The notes beneath the pieces are model-generated. The model did no database searches. It was not told the DNA's origin and worked only from the letters and a program-made list of their open reading frames with translations. Both the position numbers and the translations under genes were made by a program. Below are positions 1 through 5,339 of a stretch of 7,468 nt of DNA, one piece after another. The stretch spans positions 1 through 7,468 of the forward strand of contig JAAUPT010000074.1 in the NCBI GenBank assembly GCA_012032965.1, given 5' to 3'. Source of the stretch: Nitrospira sp. Its GTDB lineage: Bacteria > Nitrospirota > Nitrospiria > Nitrospirales > Nitrospiraceae. Within the stretch, counting starts at the first letter, position 1; every line of letters starts with the position of its first letter.

Positions 1-67
1 GAGTGAGTTCGTTCGCGTGGGCGATGATGTCGTCGAGAATGGTCTTGGGAATGACGAGGTTCGCCAC
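1..67 (-). CDS. Probable JAMM/Mov34-MPN family metallopeptidase, N-terminal fragment
   Basis: Only the first 22 codons are in the window, from a GTG start; the rest runs off the left edge. The visible protein reads VANLVIPKTILDDIIAHANE and then L-T. This resembles the usual opening of stand-alone bacterial M67 (JAMM/MPN+) peptidases, a strand followed by a helix before the first catalytic Glu. The zinc ligands (Glu, His-x-His, Asp) lie outside the window, so activity cannot be judged. It starts 2 bases after the stop of the preceding moeB-like gene, with no strong Shine-Dalgarno sequence, which suggests coupled translation. In the mycobacterial CysO pathway the peptidase Mec of this family releases cysteine from the carrier's C terminus; the same role, or trimming of a carrier tail, is inferred here. 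Family confidence is moderate because of the short stretch. Confidence 0.55.
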   Translation of the reverse strand, partial: MANLVIPKTILDDIIAHANELT

Positions 68-69
68 GT

Positions 70-872
70 TTAAATCGTGCAGGTGACGGTGTAGTCCAGG
101 CTAAGATCTTTGATCTTAGGATTGGGCCCGCACAGCGGACAGGCGGGATCCTTCGGCCGACCGACCTTCCGAAACTTCATCTCGAGCGCATCGTAAATCA
201 CTAACTTGTCGGCGACTGTTTCTCCAATCCCGAGAATTTCCTTGATGGCTTCTGAAGCTGGAGGATCCCCATCGTGCCCGCTAATACACCGAGGACACCG
301 GCTTCCTGGCAATTGGGCACCAACCCGGCTGGAGGAGGTTCGGGGTAGAGGCATCGATAACACGGATAGCCCTGATGCGGCTTGATGGTCGTCAGTTGCC
401 CTTCAAACCGAAACATGCTGGCAGAGATGAGCGTTTTCTTGGCAAAGAAACAGGCGTCGTTGACCAGGAAGCGAGTCGTGAAGTTGTCAGAGCCGTCGAG
501 GACAACGTCGTATTGTGAGACAATGGGTAAGATGTTGTCGGCATCGACCAGCTGATGATACGTGTTGACGGAAATGTCCGGATTGATGGCTGAAAGAGTC
601 TTCCGGCCAGATTCCACCTTTGGCTGTCCAAGCGTGGCGGTCGAGTGCATGATCTGCCGCTGCAGATTCGATAGGTCGACCACATCTCCATCGACGAGGC
701 CGATCGTGCCGATACCGGCTGCGGCGAGATACAGACCGGCTGGAGAACCCAACCCGCCTGCCCCGATCAGCAGGACTTTGGCCCGCTTGAGCTTGAGTTG
801 CCCCTTGCCACCGACATCCTGAAGAATGATGTGTCGGCTGTAGCGTTGAATTTCCGATTCCGACAGATCCAT
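70..872 (-). CDS. moeB: MoeB/ThiF-type sulfur-carrier adenylyltransferase (second copy; frame interrupted by a 1-base deletion)
   Basis: An E1-like enzyme that would use ATP to adenylate the C-terminal glycine of a small sulfur carrier. Visible motifs are the nucleotide loop GAGGLG (residues 37-42), NLQRQ with Arg72, DGSDNF with Asp129, the first zinc pair CYRC (171-174), and the candidate catalytic Cys188 in NCQEAG. After Gln205 the frame breaks: coding CAG-CTTCAG should be CAG-GCTTCAG, so one G is missing near 257/258. As sequenced, translation runs 18 more codons to a stop at 201-203 (223 residues). Restoring the G gives a 267-residue protein with the expected tail, including YDALEMKFR and the second zinc pair CPLC, close to the 272-residue paralogue at 2658-3476. 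There is no rhodanese domain. It starts 2 bases after the NIL gene. Whether the deletion is real or an error cannot be told here; the paralogue could compensate. Confidence 0.85.
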
Positions 873-874
873 CG

Positions 875-1113
875 TTATTCCACGACGTTCAATTCAATTG
901 GATCGACGACACAGCCCTTAGTTCGTAGACCGGCGATCGCTCGTTCAATTTCCGCAGTGTCACCAGAAAACTCCACATCTGCCAGCCTGTGGTCTCGCGA
1001 ACATCGGCTCGCCTGACATCGGTCACCACATTAAACTCGCGCCCAATCTGATAGATGATCGGCTCTCTGATCTTGTCTTCAGGAAAACGAATATGGAAGC
1101 GCAAATGTGCCAT
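875..1113 (-). CDS. NIL-domain protein (frame interrupted by a 1-base deletion)
   Basis: A small ferredoxin-like-fold domain of the NIL type, known from the C terminus of methionine importer MetN and from proteins near sulfide-assimilation genes. The first half fits well: it contains RFPEDKIREPIIYQIG and then the sequence FNVVTDVRRADV. After Gly-Trp (about residue 44) the frame fails; as read it gives an atypical tail ending at 889-891. One extra base near 979-982 restores DVEFSGDTAEIERAIAGLR and then a typical ending with CVVDPIELNVVE, stopping at TAA 875-877, for 79 residues. It has a very good ribosome site, GGAGG 6 bases before the ATG, inside the cysO stop region. It has no Cys-rich ferredoxin part. 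Its role is unproven; ligand sensing or a partner for the sulfur-transfer enzymes is an inference from position. Confidence 0.8.
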
Positions 1114-1115
1114 GA

Positions 1116-1388
1116 TTATCCTCCCGCAATTGCTGGGACGATGGAGACCTCATCACCGTCCTTCAGGGAGGTCTCTTTTCCTTTGAGAAAGCGAATGTCT
1201 TCTTCGTTGACGTAGATGTTCACGAAGCGACGGAGTTCTCCTGTTTCATCACAGAGGCGATCCTTGATGCCGGGATGCGCGCCGTTCAATGTTTCGATCA
1301 TTTCCACTACGCTACTGGCCTTGGTCTCGACTTCGCCCTGGCCTTTGGTCAGGGGACGAAGCGGAGTCGGAATACGAACTTTAATCAT
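1116..1388 (-). CDS. cysO: CysO-like (MoaD/ThiS family) sulfur carrier protein
   Basis: A 90-residue beta-grasp (ubiquitin-like) protein ending in VPAIAGG. The exposed Gly-Gly is what an E1-like enzyme adenylates and converts to a thiocarboxylate that carries sulfur. Segments such as [15 protein letters not shown] and [14 protein letters not shown] match Mycobacterium tuberculosis CysO, as I remember it, better than MoaD or ThiS, and the N-terminal [12 protein letters not shown] is also CysO-like. The ATG overlaps the stop of the ThrC-like gene by 4 bases (ATGA), a sign of coupled translation. The NIL gene follows 2 bases after the stop. With a moeB-like and a JAMM gene downstream, the context supports thiocarboxylate-dependent amino acid synthesis rather than molybdopterin synthesis: no MoaE or other moa gene is visible. 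Its PLP partner could be the ThrC-like enzyme, the CysK-type enzyme, or both. Confidence 0.88.
   Translation of the reverse strand: MIKVRIPTPLRPLTKGQGEVETKASSVVEMIETLNGAHPGIKDRLCDETGELRRFVNIYVNEEDIRFLKGKETSLKDGDEVSIVPAIAGG
1120..1124 (-). promoter_or_regulatory. Shine-Dalgarno site of the NIL gene, inside the Gly-Gly codons of cysO
   Basis: On the coding strand the last cysO codons read GCG GGA GGA TAA. The GGAGG within them lies 6 bases before the ATG of the NIL gene. The same bases therefore encode the carrier's essential C-terminal diglycine and serve as the ribosome site of the next gene. Confidence 0.75.
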
Positions 1389-2635
1389 TTGTCGCCACCA
1401 CCATTCTTTCCCATTTTGAACGTCTTTTCAAAGTCGACCAGGCTGGGCTGAATTCGAACCGGACGACCGACTGAATCGATCACCGCTTCCTGCGTCTTCA
1501 ATCCATTGCCGGTGACGTAGGCCACCGTGACCTCATCTTTCTTGATCACACCCTGCTTGACCAATTTCTTGAGCACGCCGATCGTGACGCCTCCAGCCGT
1601 TTCCGCGAAGATGCCCTCGGTCTGAGCCAGTAGTTGGATACCTTCAACCACTTCCTCATCCGTCACCATATCCATGGACCCATGGCTCTCAGCCGTGGCC
1701 TTCAGGGCATAGTACCCATCAGCCGGGTTGCCGATGGCAAGCGACTTCGCGATCGTCTGTGGTTTCACCGGCTTGAAAAAGTCTCGTCCCGCTTTGAACG
1801 CCGTCGAGATTGGTGAGCAACCTTCGGCTTGGGCGCCGTTGATTTTCGTGCGAACGTTGTCGATGAGGCCCAAGGCCTTCATCTCATGGAGGCCCTTCCA
1901 AATCTTTGTCAGGAGCGAACCGGAGGCCATCGGAATGACGACTTGATCGGGCGTTCTCCATCCCAATTGTTCGACTGTCTCAAAGGCCAGTGTTTTGGAG
2001 CCTTCGGCATAGTAGGGACGGATGTTGATGTTCACGAACGCCCAGCCGTGTTCGCCGGCAATCTCGCTACAAAGCCGGTTCACGTCGTCGTAATTGCCTT
2101 CTATCTCGATGACATGCGGCTTATAAATCAAATTACCCAATACCTTCGCGGCCTCAAGATCTCCGGGGATAAAAACATAACAATGTAGATTGGCTGAAGC
2201 GGCATGGGCAGACACGGAGTTCGCCAAGTTGCCTGTGGAGGCGCAGGCGACCGTTTCAAACCCAAGCTCCCGTGCGCGTGTCAGAGCGACGGCGACGACG
2301 CGATCTTTAAACGACAGAGTCGGGTGATTGACAGTGTCGTTCTTTATATAGAGCTCCTCTAGTCCGAGATAGGCGCCGAGGTTTTTGGCTCGCACGAGCG
2401 GGGTGAACCCGGCGTGCGGACCGACGAAGTTGGTTCCTTCGACCGGCAGCAGGTCGAGATAGCGCCACATGCTGTGCGGGCCATCCTCGATCTTTTTACG
2501 AGAAATGGTCTTCTTGATCTCGTCATAGTTGTACTTCACTTCGAGGGGGCCGAAGCACATCTCGCAGACATGGATCGCTTTCGTTGGGTAGTCCTTGCCG
2601 CACTCTCGGCAAACCAGCGCTTTCATTTTGCTCAT
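1385..2635 (-). CDS. thrC: Threonine synthase-like PLP enzyme (possible sulfur-carrier-linked role)
   Basis: A fold-type II PLP enzyme of 416 residues. Threonine synthase converts O-phosphohomoserine to threonine. The N terminus holds a four-cysteine zinc-type knuckle (CREC at 9-12, CEMC at 24-27), followed by GFTPL (76-80), the PLP lysine in LSFKDR (Lys110), the ASTGN loop (132-136) and PMASGS, which replaces the glycine-rich phosphate loop seen in other members. Length is normal and the frame is intact. An AAGGTGG ribosome site lies 7 bases before the ATG. The next gene, cysO, overlaps its stop by 4 bases. Being translationally coupled to a sulfur carrier, and sitting among activating enzymes, raises the possibility that it uses thiocarboxylate sulfur with O-phosphohomoserine to form homocysteine. 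That is inference; plain threonine synthase is the conservative call. Confidence 0.87.
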   Translation of the reverse strand: MSKMKALVCRECGKDYPTKAIHVCEMCFGPLEVKYNYDEIKKTISRKKIEDGPHSMWRYLDLLPVEGTNFVGPHAGFTPLVRAKNLGAYLGLEELYIKNDTVNHPTLSFKDRVVAVALTRARELGFETVACASTGNLANSVSAHAASANLHCYVFIPGDLEAAKVLGNLIYKPHVIEIEGNYDDVNRLCSEIAGEHGWAFVNINIRPYYAEGSKTLAFETVEQLGWRTPDQVVIPMASGSLLTKIWKGLHEMKALGLIDNVRTKINGAQAEGCSPISTAFKAGRDFFKPVKPQTIAKSLAIGNPADGYYALKATAESHGSMDMVTDEEVVEGIQLLAQTEGIFAETAGGVTIGVLKKLVKQGVIKKDEVTVAYVTGNGLKTQEAVIDSVGRPVRIQPSLVDFEKTFKMGKNGGGDK

Positions 2636-2642
2636 CGTCGCA

Positions 2643-2649
2643 CCACCTT
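2643..2649 (-). promoter_or_regulatory. Shine-Dalgarno site of the ThrC-like gene
   Basis: AAGGTGG on the coding strand lies 7 bases before the ATG at 2635. It supports that start over the second Met four codons in. Confidence 0.6.
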
Positions 2650-2657
2650 ATTCCTCT

Positions 2658-3476
2658 CTATGCGGACGGACGCACAGCGCATCCGGCATAGGGGTCCCCA
2701 TCGTCGAACAGCTCGGTGATCGTGGGATGCTCACCGCAGAGCGCACAATTTGGGTTACGTCGGATTTTGATCTCTCGAAATTGGGTTTTACGAGCGTCGA
2801 AGTCGAGCAACCGATCTGTGAGCGGCCGTCCAATTCCGAGCACGAGCTTCAACGCTTCCGTTGCCTGAATCGTTCCGATAATACCTGCCAGCACCCCAAT
2901 GACTCCAGCCTCTTGGCAGGACGCTACCAAGCCAGGTGGCGGAGGCGCCTTAAATACGCACCGATAGCAAGCAGATTTCTTTGGAATGATGGTGGTGACA
3001 CGGCCGTCGAATCGCAGGATGCCTCCATGAATCAACGGTTTCTGGGCAAAGAAACAGGCATCGTTGATGAGAAACTTCGCCGGGAAATTATCGACGCCAT
3101 CGATCACGACATCATAGTCGCTGATAATCTTGAGCGCATTTCCAGCCGTGAGCCGCTCCTCGTACATCGAAACAGAGACATCGGGGTTCAGCGCCTGGAT
3201 CTTTTCCTTGCCGGACAGGACCTTGGGACGCCCCACATCCGGAGTATGGTGAAGAATCTGACGCTGAAGGTTGGTCAGGTCCACCACATCGCTGTCGATC
3301 AATCCAATGGTGCCGACTCCTGCTGCGGCCAGATACAGCGCAGCGGGAGAACCGAGACCGCCGGCCCCAACGAGAAGAATCCTGGATTTGGCGATCTTCT
3401 TCTGTCCTTTGCCGCCGACTTCCGGCAAAAGAATGTGTCGGCTGTAGCGATTGATCTGTTCTTCGGTGAATTCCAT
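2658..3476 (-). CDS. moeB: MoeB/ThiF-type sulfur-carrier adenylyltransferase (first copy, intact)
   Basis: An E1-like enzyme of 272 residues. It should activate the C terminus of a ThiS/CysO-type carrier as an acyl-adenylate before sulfur transfer. Visible are GAGGLG (37-42), NLQRQ (Arg72), DGVDNF (Asp129), the zinc cysteines CYRC (170-173) and CALC (244-247), and a candidate active-site Cys187 in SCQEAG. It is collinear with the second copy at 70-872, to which it is clearly related, so the pair looks like a duplication within the cluster. No C-terminal rhodanese domain is present, unlike mycobacterial MoeZ, so sulfur must come from another protein or from sulfide. It starts after a gap of about 150 bases filled by a repeat element, and has only a weak ribosome site (TTGAG). 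Its place next to cysK and the ThiS-like carrier suggests it serves that pair. Confidence 0.92.
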   Translation of the reverse strand: MEFTEEQINRYSRHILLPEVGGKGQKKIAKSRILLVGAGGLGSPAALYLAAAGVGTIGLIDSDVVDLTNLQRQILHHTPDVGRPKVLSGKEKIQALNPDVSVSMYEERLTAGNALKIISDYDVVIDGVDNFPAKFLINDACFFAQKPLIHGGILRFDGRVTTIIPKKSACYRCVFKAPPPPGLVASCQEAGVIGVLAGIIGTIQATEALKLVLGIGRPLTDRLLDFDARKTQFREIKIRRNPNCALCGEHPTITELFDDGDPYAGCAVRPSA

Positions 3477-3484
3477 CTCAACTA

Positions 3485-3605
3485 GGAATGCTGCAAATGT
3501 TCGTCAGCTTCGTTCTTGGCACGAAGAAATTCTCAACGTCCTGCGAAGTACGTCTTCGGTTTCCCCTCGCCTGCGGCCTTGCCGAACGAACATTTTGAGC
3601 ATCCT
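3485..3605. repeat. Imperfect palindromic intergenic element, Nitrospira-type
   Basis: This fills most of the gap between cysK and the intact moeB-like gene. AAATGTTCGT at 3495-3504 is matched perfectly in reverse by ACGAACATTT at 3586-3595. The arms extend outward to 3488 and 3602 with two mismatches (ATGCTGC against TGAGCAT). Inside are two further short hairpins: CTTCGT (3508-3513) with ACGAAG (3521-3526), and CGAAG (3544-3548) with CTTCG (3554-3558). From memory, its minus-strand reading (AGGATGCTCAAAATGTTCGT near one end, GGCAAGGCCGCAGGCGA inside) resembles a family scattered between genes in Nitrospira. As it lies inside the operon it would be transcribed and fold. No T-run follows, so it is not an ordinary terminator. 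Confidence 0.6.
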
Positions 3606-3625
3606 TCCTGTAGCCAAACTGACGA

Positions 3626-4555
3626 TCAGATATTAAAGTACTTTTCGATGCTGATATAGCGCTCACCTGTATCGCACAGGATTGTGACGACATTCTTGCC
3701 GGGGCCTAGTTCTTCAGCAATCCTCTGGGCGGCAAACACATTTGCGCCGGCTGAGATGCCGACCAATAACCCTTCTTTCTTCGACAATTGCTTCGCGGTC
3801 TGATAGGCCTCGTCATCCGTCACGGTGATCACACGGTCGAGAATGGTTCGGTTGAGGACCTTGGGAATAAAGCCCGCCCCGATCCCTTGAATCTTATGCG
3901 GTCCCGGATCACCACCGGACAACACGGCTGAGCTGGCCGGCTCGACCGCGATGACTTTGACGTGCGGGTTCTTTTCCTTGAAGACTTCTCCACATCCGGT
4001 GATCGTACCACCAGTTCCGACTGCGGCGACAAAGGCATCGATCTTTCCTTCCATCGCATTCCAGATTTCCAATGCCGTCGTCGCTTTATGCATCGCCGGA
4101 TTGGCTGGGTTCGAGAATTGATCGGGCATAAAGTACGACGGATTCTGCGCCAGGATACTTTCTGCCTCTTTGATCGAGCCCTTCATGCCTTCCCAAGCCG
4201 GTGTTAGCACCAGTTGTGCTCCATACGATGAGAGCAAGCTGGCCCGCTCCATGCTCATGCTCTCCGGCATCACGAGGATTAGTTTGTATCCGCGCACTGC
4301 CGCGACCAAAGCCAGACCGATACCCGTATTTCCGCTCGTCGGCTCGACGATGGTTCCGCCCGGCTTCAGTTTGCCCTGTTGTTCTGCCTCGTTGATCATG
4401 TTGAGGCAGATCCGATCTTTGACGCTACCCCCAGGGTTGAAAAACTCTACTTTTCCATAAATCGTGGCTGATCCCTCTTTCGAAAGGCGATTCAGCCGCA
4501 CGAGCGGAGTGTTGCCGATTAGCTCGGTAATGTCTTTGTACGAGCTTGTCCTCAC
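3626..4555 (-). CDS. cysK: Cysteine synthase, CysK type
   Basis: A fold-type II PLP enzyme of 309 residues, the usual CysK length. It forms cysteine from an activated serine (normally O-acetylserine) and sulfide. Motifs are GNTPLV (14-19), the PLP lysine in NPGGSVKDR (Lys46), the substrate loop PTSGNTG (72-78), MPDQFSNPANP (143-153), the phosphate-binding GTGGT (180-184), GPHKIQGIGAGF (218-229) and GISAGAN with Ser268. These are typical of O-acetylserine sulfhydrylases. The M. tuberculosis enzyme that uses CysO thiocarboxylate and O-phosphoserine is a relative (CysM), so substrate and sulfur source cannot be settled by eye. The start is GTG, overlapping the ThiS-like gene's stop by 4 bases (GTGA), and the G-rich end of that gene acts as its ribosome site. 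Coupling to a carrier supports thiocarboxylate use. Confidence 0.92.
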   Translation of the reverse strand: MRTSSYKDITELIGNTPLVRLNRLSKEGSATIYGKVEFFNPGGSVKDRICLNMINEAEQQGKLKPGGTIVEPTSGNTGIGLALVAAVRGYKLILVMPESMSMERASLLSSYGAQLVLTPAWEGMKGSIKEAESILAQNPSYFMPDQFSNPANPAMHKATTALEIWNAMEGKIDAFVAAVGTGGTITGCGEVFKEKNPHVKVIAVEPASSAVLSGGDPGPHKIQGIGAGFIPKVLNRTILDRVITVTDDEAYQTAKQLSKKEGLLVGISAGANVFAAQRIAEELGPGKNVVTILCDTGERYISIEKYFNI

Positions 4556-4752
4556 CGACCACCCCCCATGTAGAAGAGAAACTCCACCTGGTCTCCCTCT
4601 TTGAGATGGGTCGTGGCAAGATGGTCGCGCTCCAGCACCTTGTCGTTTACTTCAACGGCGACCATCTGGGGCTCGATGTTCTTCGCCTTCAACAAATCGA
4701 GGACCGTTCCGCTCTGAATCTCTTCAGGCTTCCCATTGATCTTGACCTGCAC
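4552..4752 (-). CDS. thiS: ThiS-like sulfur carrier protein with a GGGR tail
   Basis: A 66-residue beta-grasp protein, first gene of the minus-strand cluster. It opens MQVKINGKPEEI and has the ThiS-like core TVLDLLKAKNIEPQMVAVEVN and ends EFLFYMGGGR. I chose GTG at 4752 rather than the upstream in-frame TTG at 4764: GGGAG stands 5 bases before the GTG, and ThiS proteins normally begin right at this strand. The last residue is an Arg after three glycines, so the diglycine is not terminal as encoded; trimming would be needed before adenylation. No thiamin genes such as thiG are nearby. Its coupling to cysK by a GTGA overlap argues for cysteine synthesis rather than thiazole synthesis, though service to both is possible. 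Confidence 0.82.
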   Translation of the reverse strand: MQVKINGKPEEIQSGTVLDLLKAKNIEPQMVAVEVNDKVLERDHLATTHLKEGDQVEFLFYMGGGR

Positions 4753-4757
4753 AAATT

Positions 4758-4762
4758 CTCCC
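4758..4762 (-). promoter_or_regulatory. Shine-Dalgarno site deciding the thiS-like start
   Basis: Coding-strand GGGAG lies 5 bases before GTG 4752. The alternative TTG at 4764 has no purine-rich site before it. Confidence 0.65.
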
Positions 4763-4791
4763 AAGTTGGCTTAGAGATTGAAGAATTTCTC

Positions 4792-4821
4792 AACGTAGCA
4801 AAGCGGTGCTCTCCTTGTCAA
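4792..4821 (-). promoter_or_regulatory. Predicted sigma70-type promoter of the sulfur-carrier cluster
   Basis: On the minus strand a perfect -35 TTGACA (4816-4821) is followed by an 18-base spacer ending in TGC, then a -10-like TACGTT (4792-4797). The TG makes an extended -10. Transcription would start near 4785, about 30 bases before the thiS-like start codon. The -10 itself matches the consensus at only 3 of 6 positions, so the call rests on the -35, the TG and the position. No regulator site or riboswitch fold is evident in the short leader. Confidence 0.5.
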
Positions 4822-4928
4822 GGCTGGTTTATCCGAGGTGATGCGACGGAACGCGTCGATTGGATTCATCGAGGGAGGAACCGAACCTTTACAAGAAGGG
4901 CAGACATGGTTACTTGACTTTGGGTCGT

Positions 4929-5339
4929 ATGGTCGCCACTATGCCGCCTGCAGGACGCTGGGATGTGGAAAAGAACTTCCTCTTTCGTGCCACGGAATCG
5001 ACGCCCTTAACTCAGTCTGAGAATGAGCTGTTCCATGATACGGAACCGGCGCTGGATAGTGCCGGCCTTGTCCTAGAGAAGTTTCTCTCTGTCTGGGTAC
5101 AGGGCGAAGGGTCTGAAGACAAACCCTCTGCCTTCACCAATATGTATGTCCGAACCGCGATGCTGGATGTCACGAAGCATGTGAGCCTTCTGCAGCCGCT
5201 CCAAGGCCGATCTCACCAGATCAAACAGCTTCTCCTGCCCGAGCAGAAACAGTTTCTCCGGCAATGGCTTGAGGTGCATGCTCCCCAGGCCTGGGAATCT
5301 TCCGAAGACCATTTTCGTGATCTTTTCGAGCTAGAATGA
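4929..5339 (+). CDS. Hypothetical protein, about 136 residues
   Basis: I do not recognise this protein. From ATG 4929 it begins MVATMPPAGRWDVEKNF and has no signal peptide, membrane segment or cysteine-rich motif. It is hydrophilic, with an acidic end (SSEDHFRDLFELE) and a central stretch, FLSVWVQGEGSEDKPS, that is not low-complexity. Evidence that it is real: it is open for its whole length, its stop overlaps the start of the nuclease gene by 4 bases (ATGA), and it heads a same-strand operon. The start is uncertain. In-frame alternatives are TTG 4860, TTG 4914 and ATG 4941, and none has a good ribosome site. The best site belongs to an out-of-frame ATG at 4906. A role tied to the exported nuclease that follows is only a positional guess. 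Confidence 0.6.
   Translation: MVATMPPAGRWDVEKNFLFRATESTPLTQSENELFHDTEPALDSAGLVLEKFLSVWVQGEGSEDKPSAFTNMYVRTAMLDVTKHVSLLQPLQGRSHQIKQLLLPEQKQFLRQWLEVHAPQAWESSEDHFRDLFELE

Larger units (their letters stand above)
4753..4928. other. Divergent intergenic region between the two operons
   Basis: This region holds the minus-strand promoter. For the plus strand I see no convincing promoter. AAGAAGGG at 4893-4900 lies 5 bases before an ATG at 4906 that is followed two codons later by a TGA. GAGGGAGGAA at 4871-4880 looks like a ribosome site but has no start codon at a useful distance. Confidence 0.4.

Noticed and set aside
1116..1388. MoaD of molybdopterin synthesis
   Set aside because: CysO-like segments fit better and no moaE, moaA or moaC is visible. 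MoaD cannot be fully excluded by eye.
2595..3485. A 296-codon open frame on the plus strand
   Set aside because: It lies opposite the intact moeB-like gene, whose motifs are all present. The plus-strand translation has no recognisable domain; it is an antisense shadow.
3586..3602. Rho-independent terminator after cysK
   Set aside because: The inverted arms are about 80 bases apart and no T-run follows on the coding strand.
4753..4764. TTG at 4764 as the start of the thiS-like gene
   Set aside because: It has no ribosome site, and it adds four residues before the strand where ThiS proteins normally begin; GTG 4752 has GGGAG at 5 bases.
4546..4917. A 123-codon plus-strand frame over the thiS-like gene and the intergenic region
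   Set aside because: It is antisense to the ThiS-like carrier, and its last codons are simply the three-codon frame after ATG 4906.
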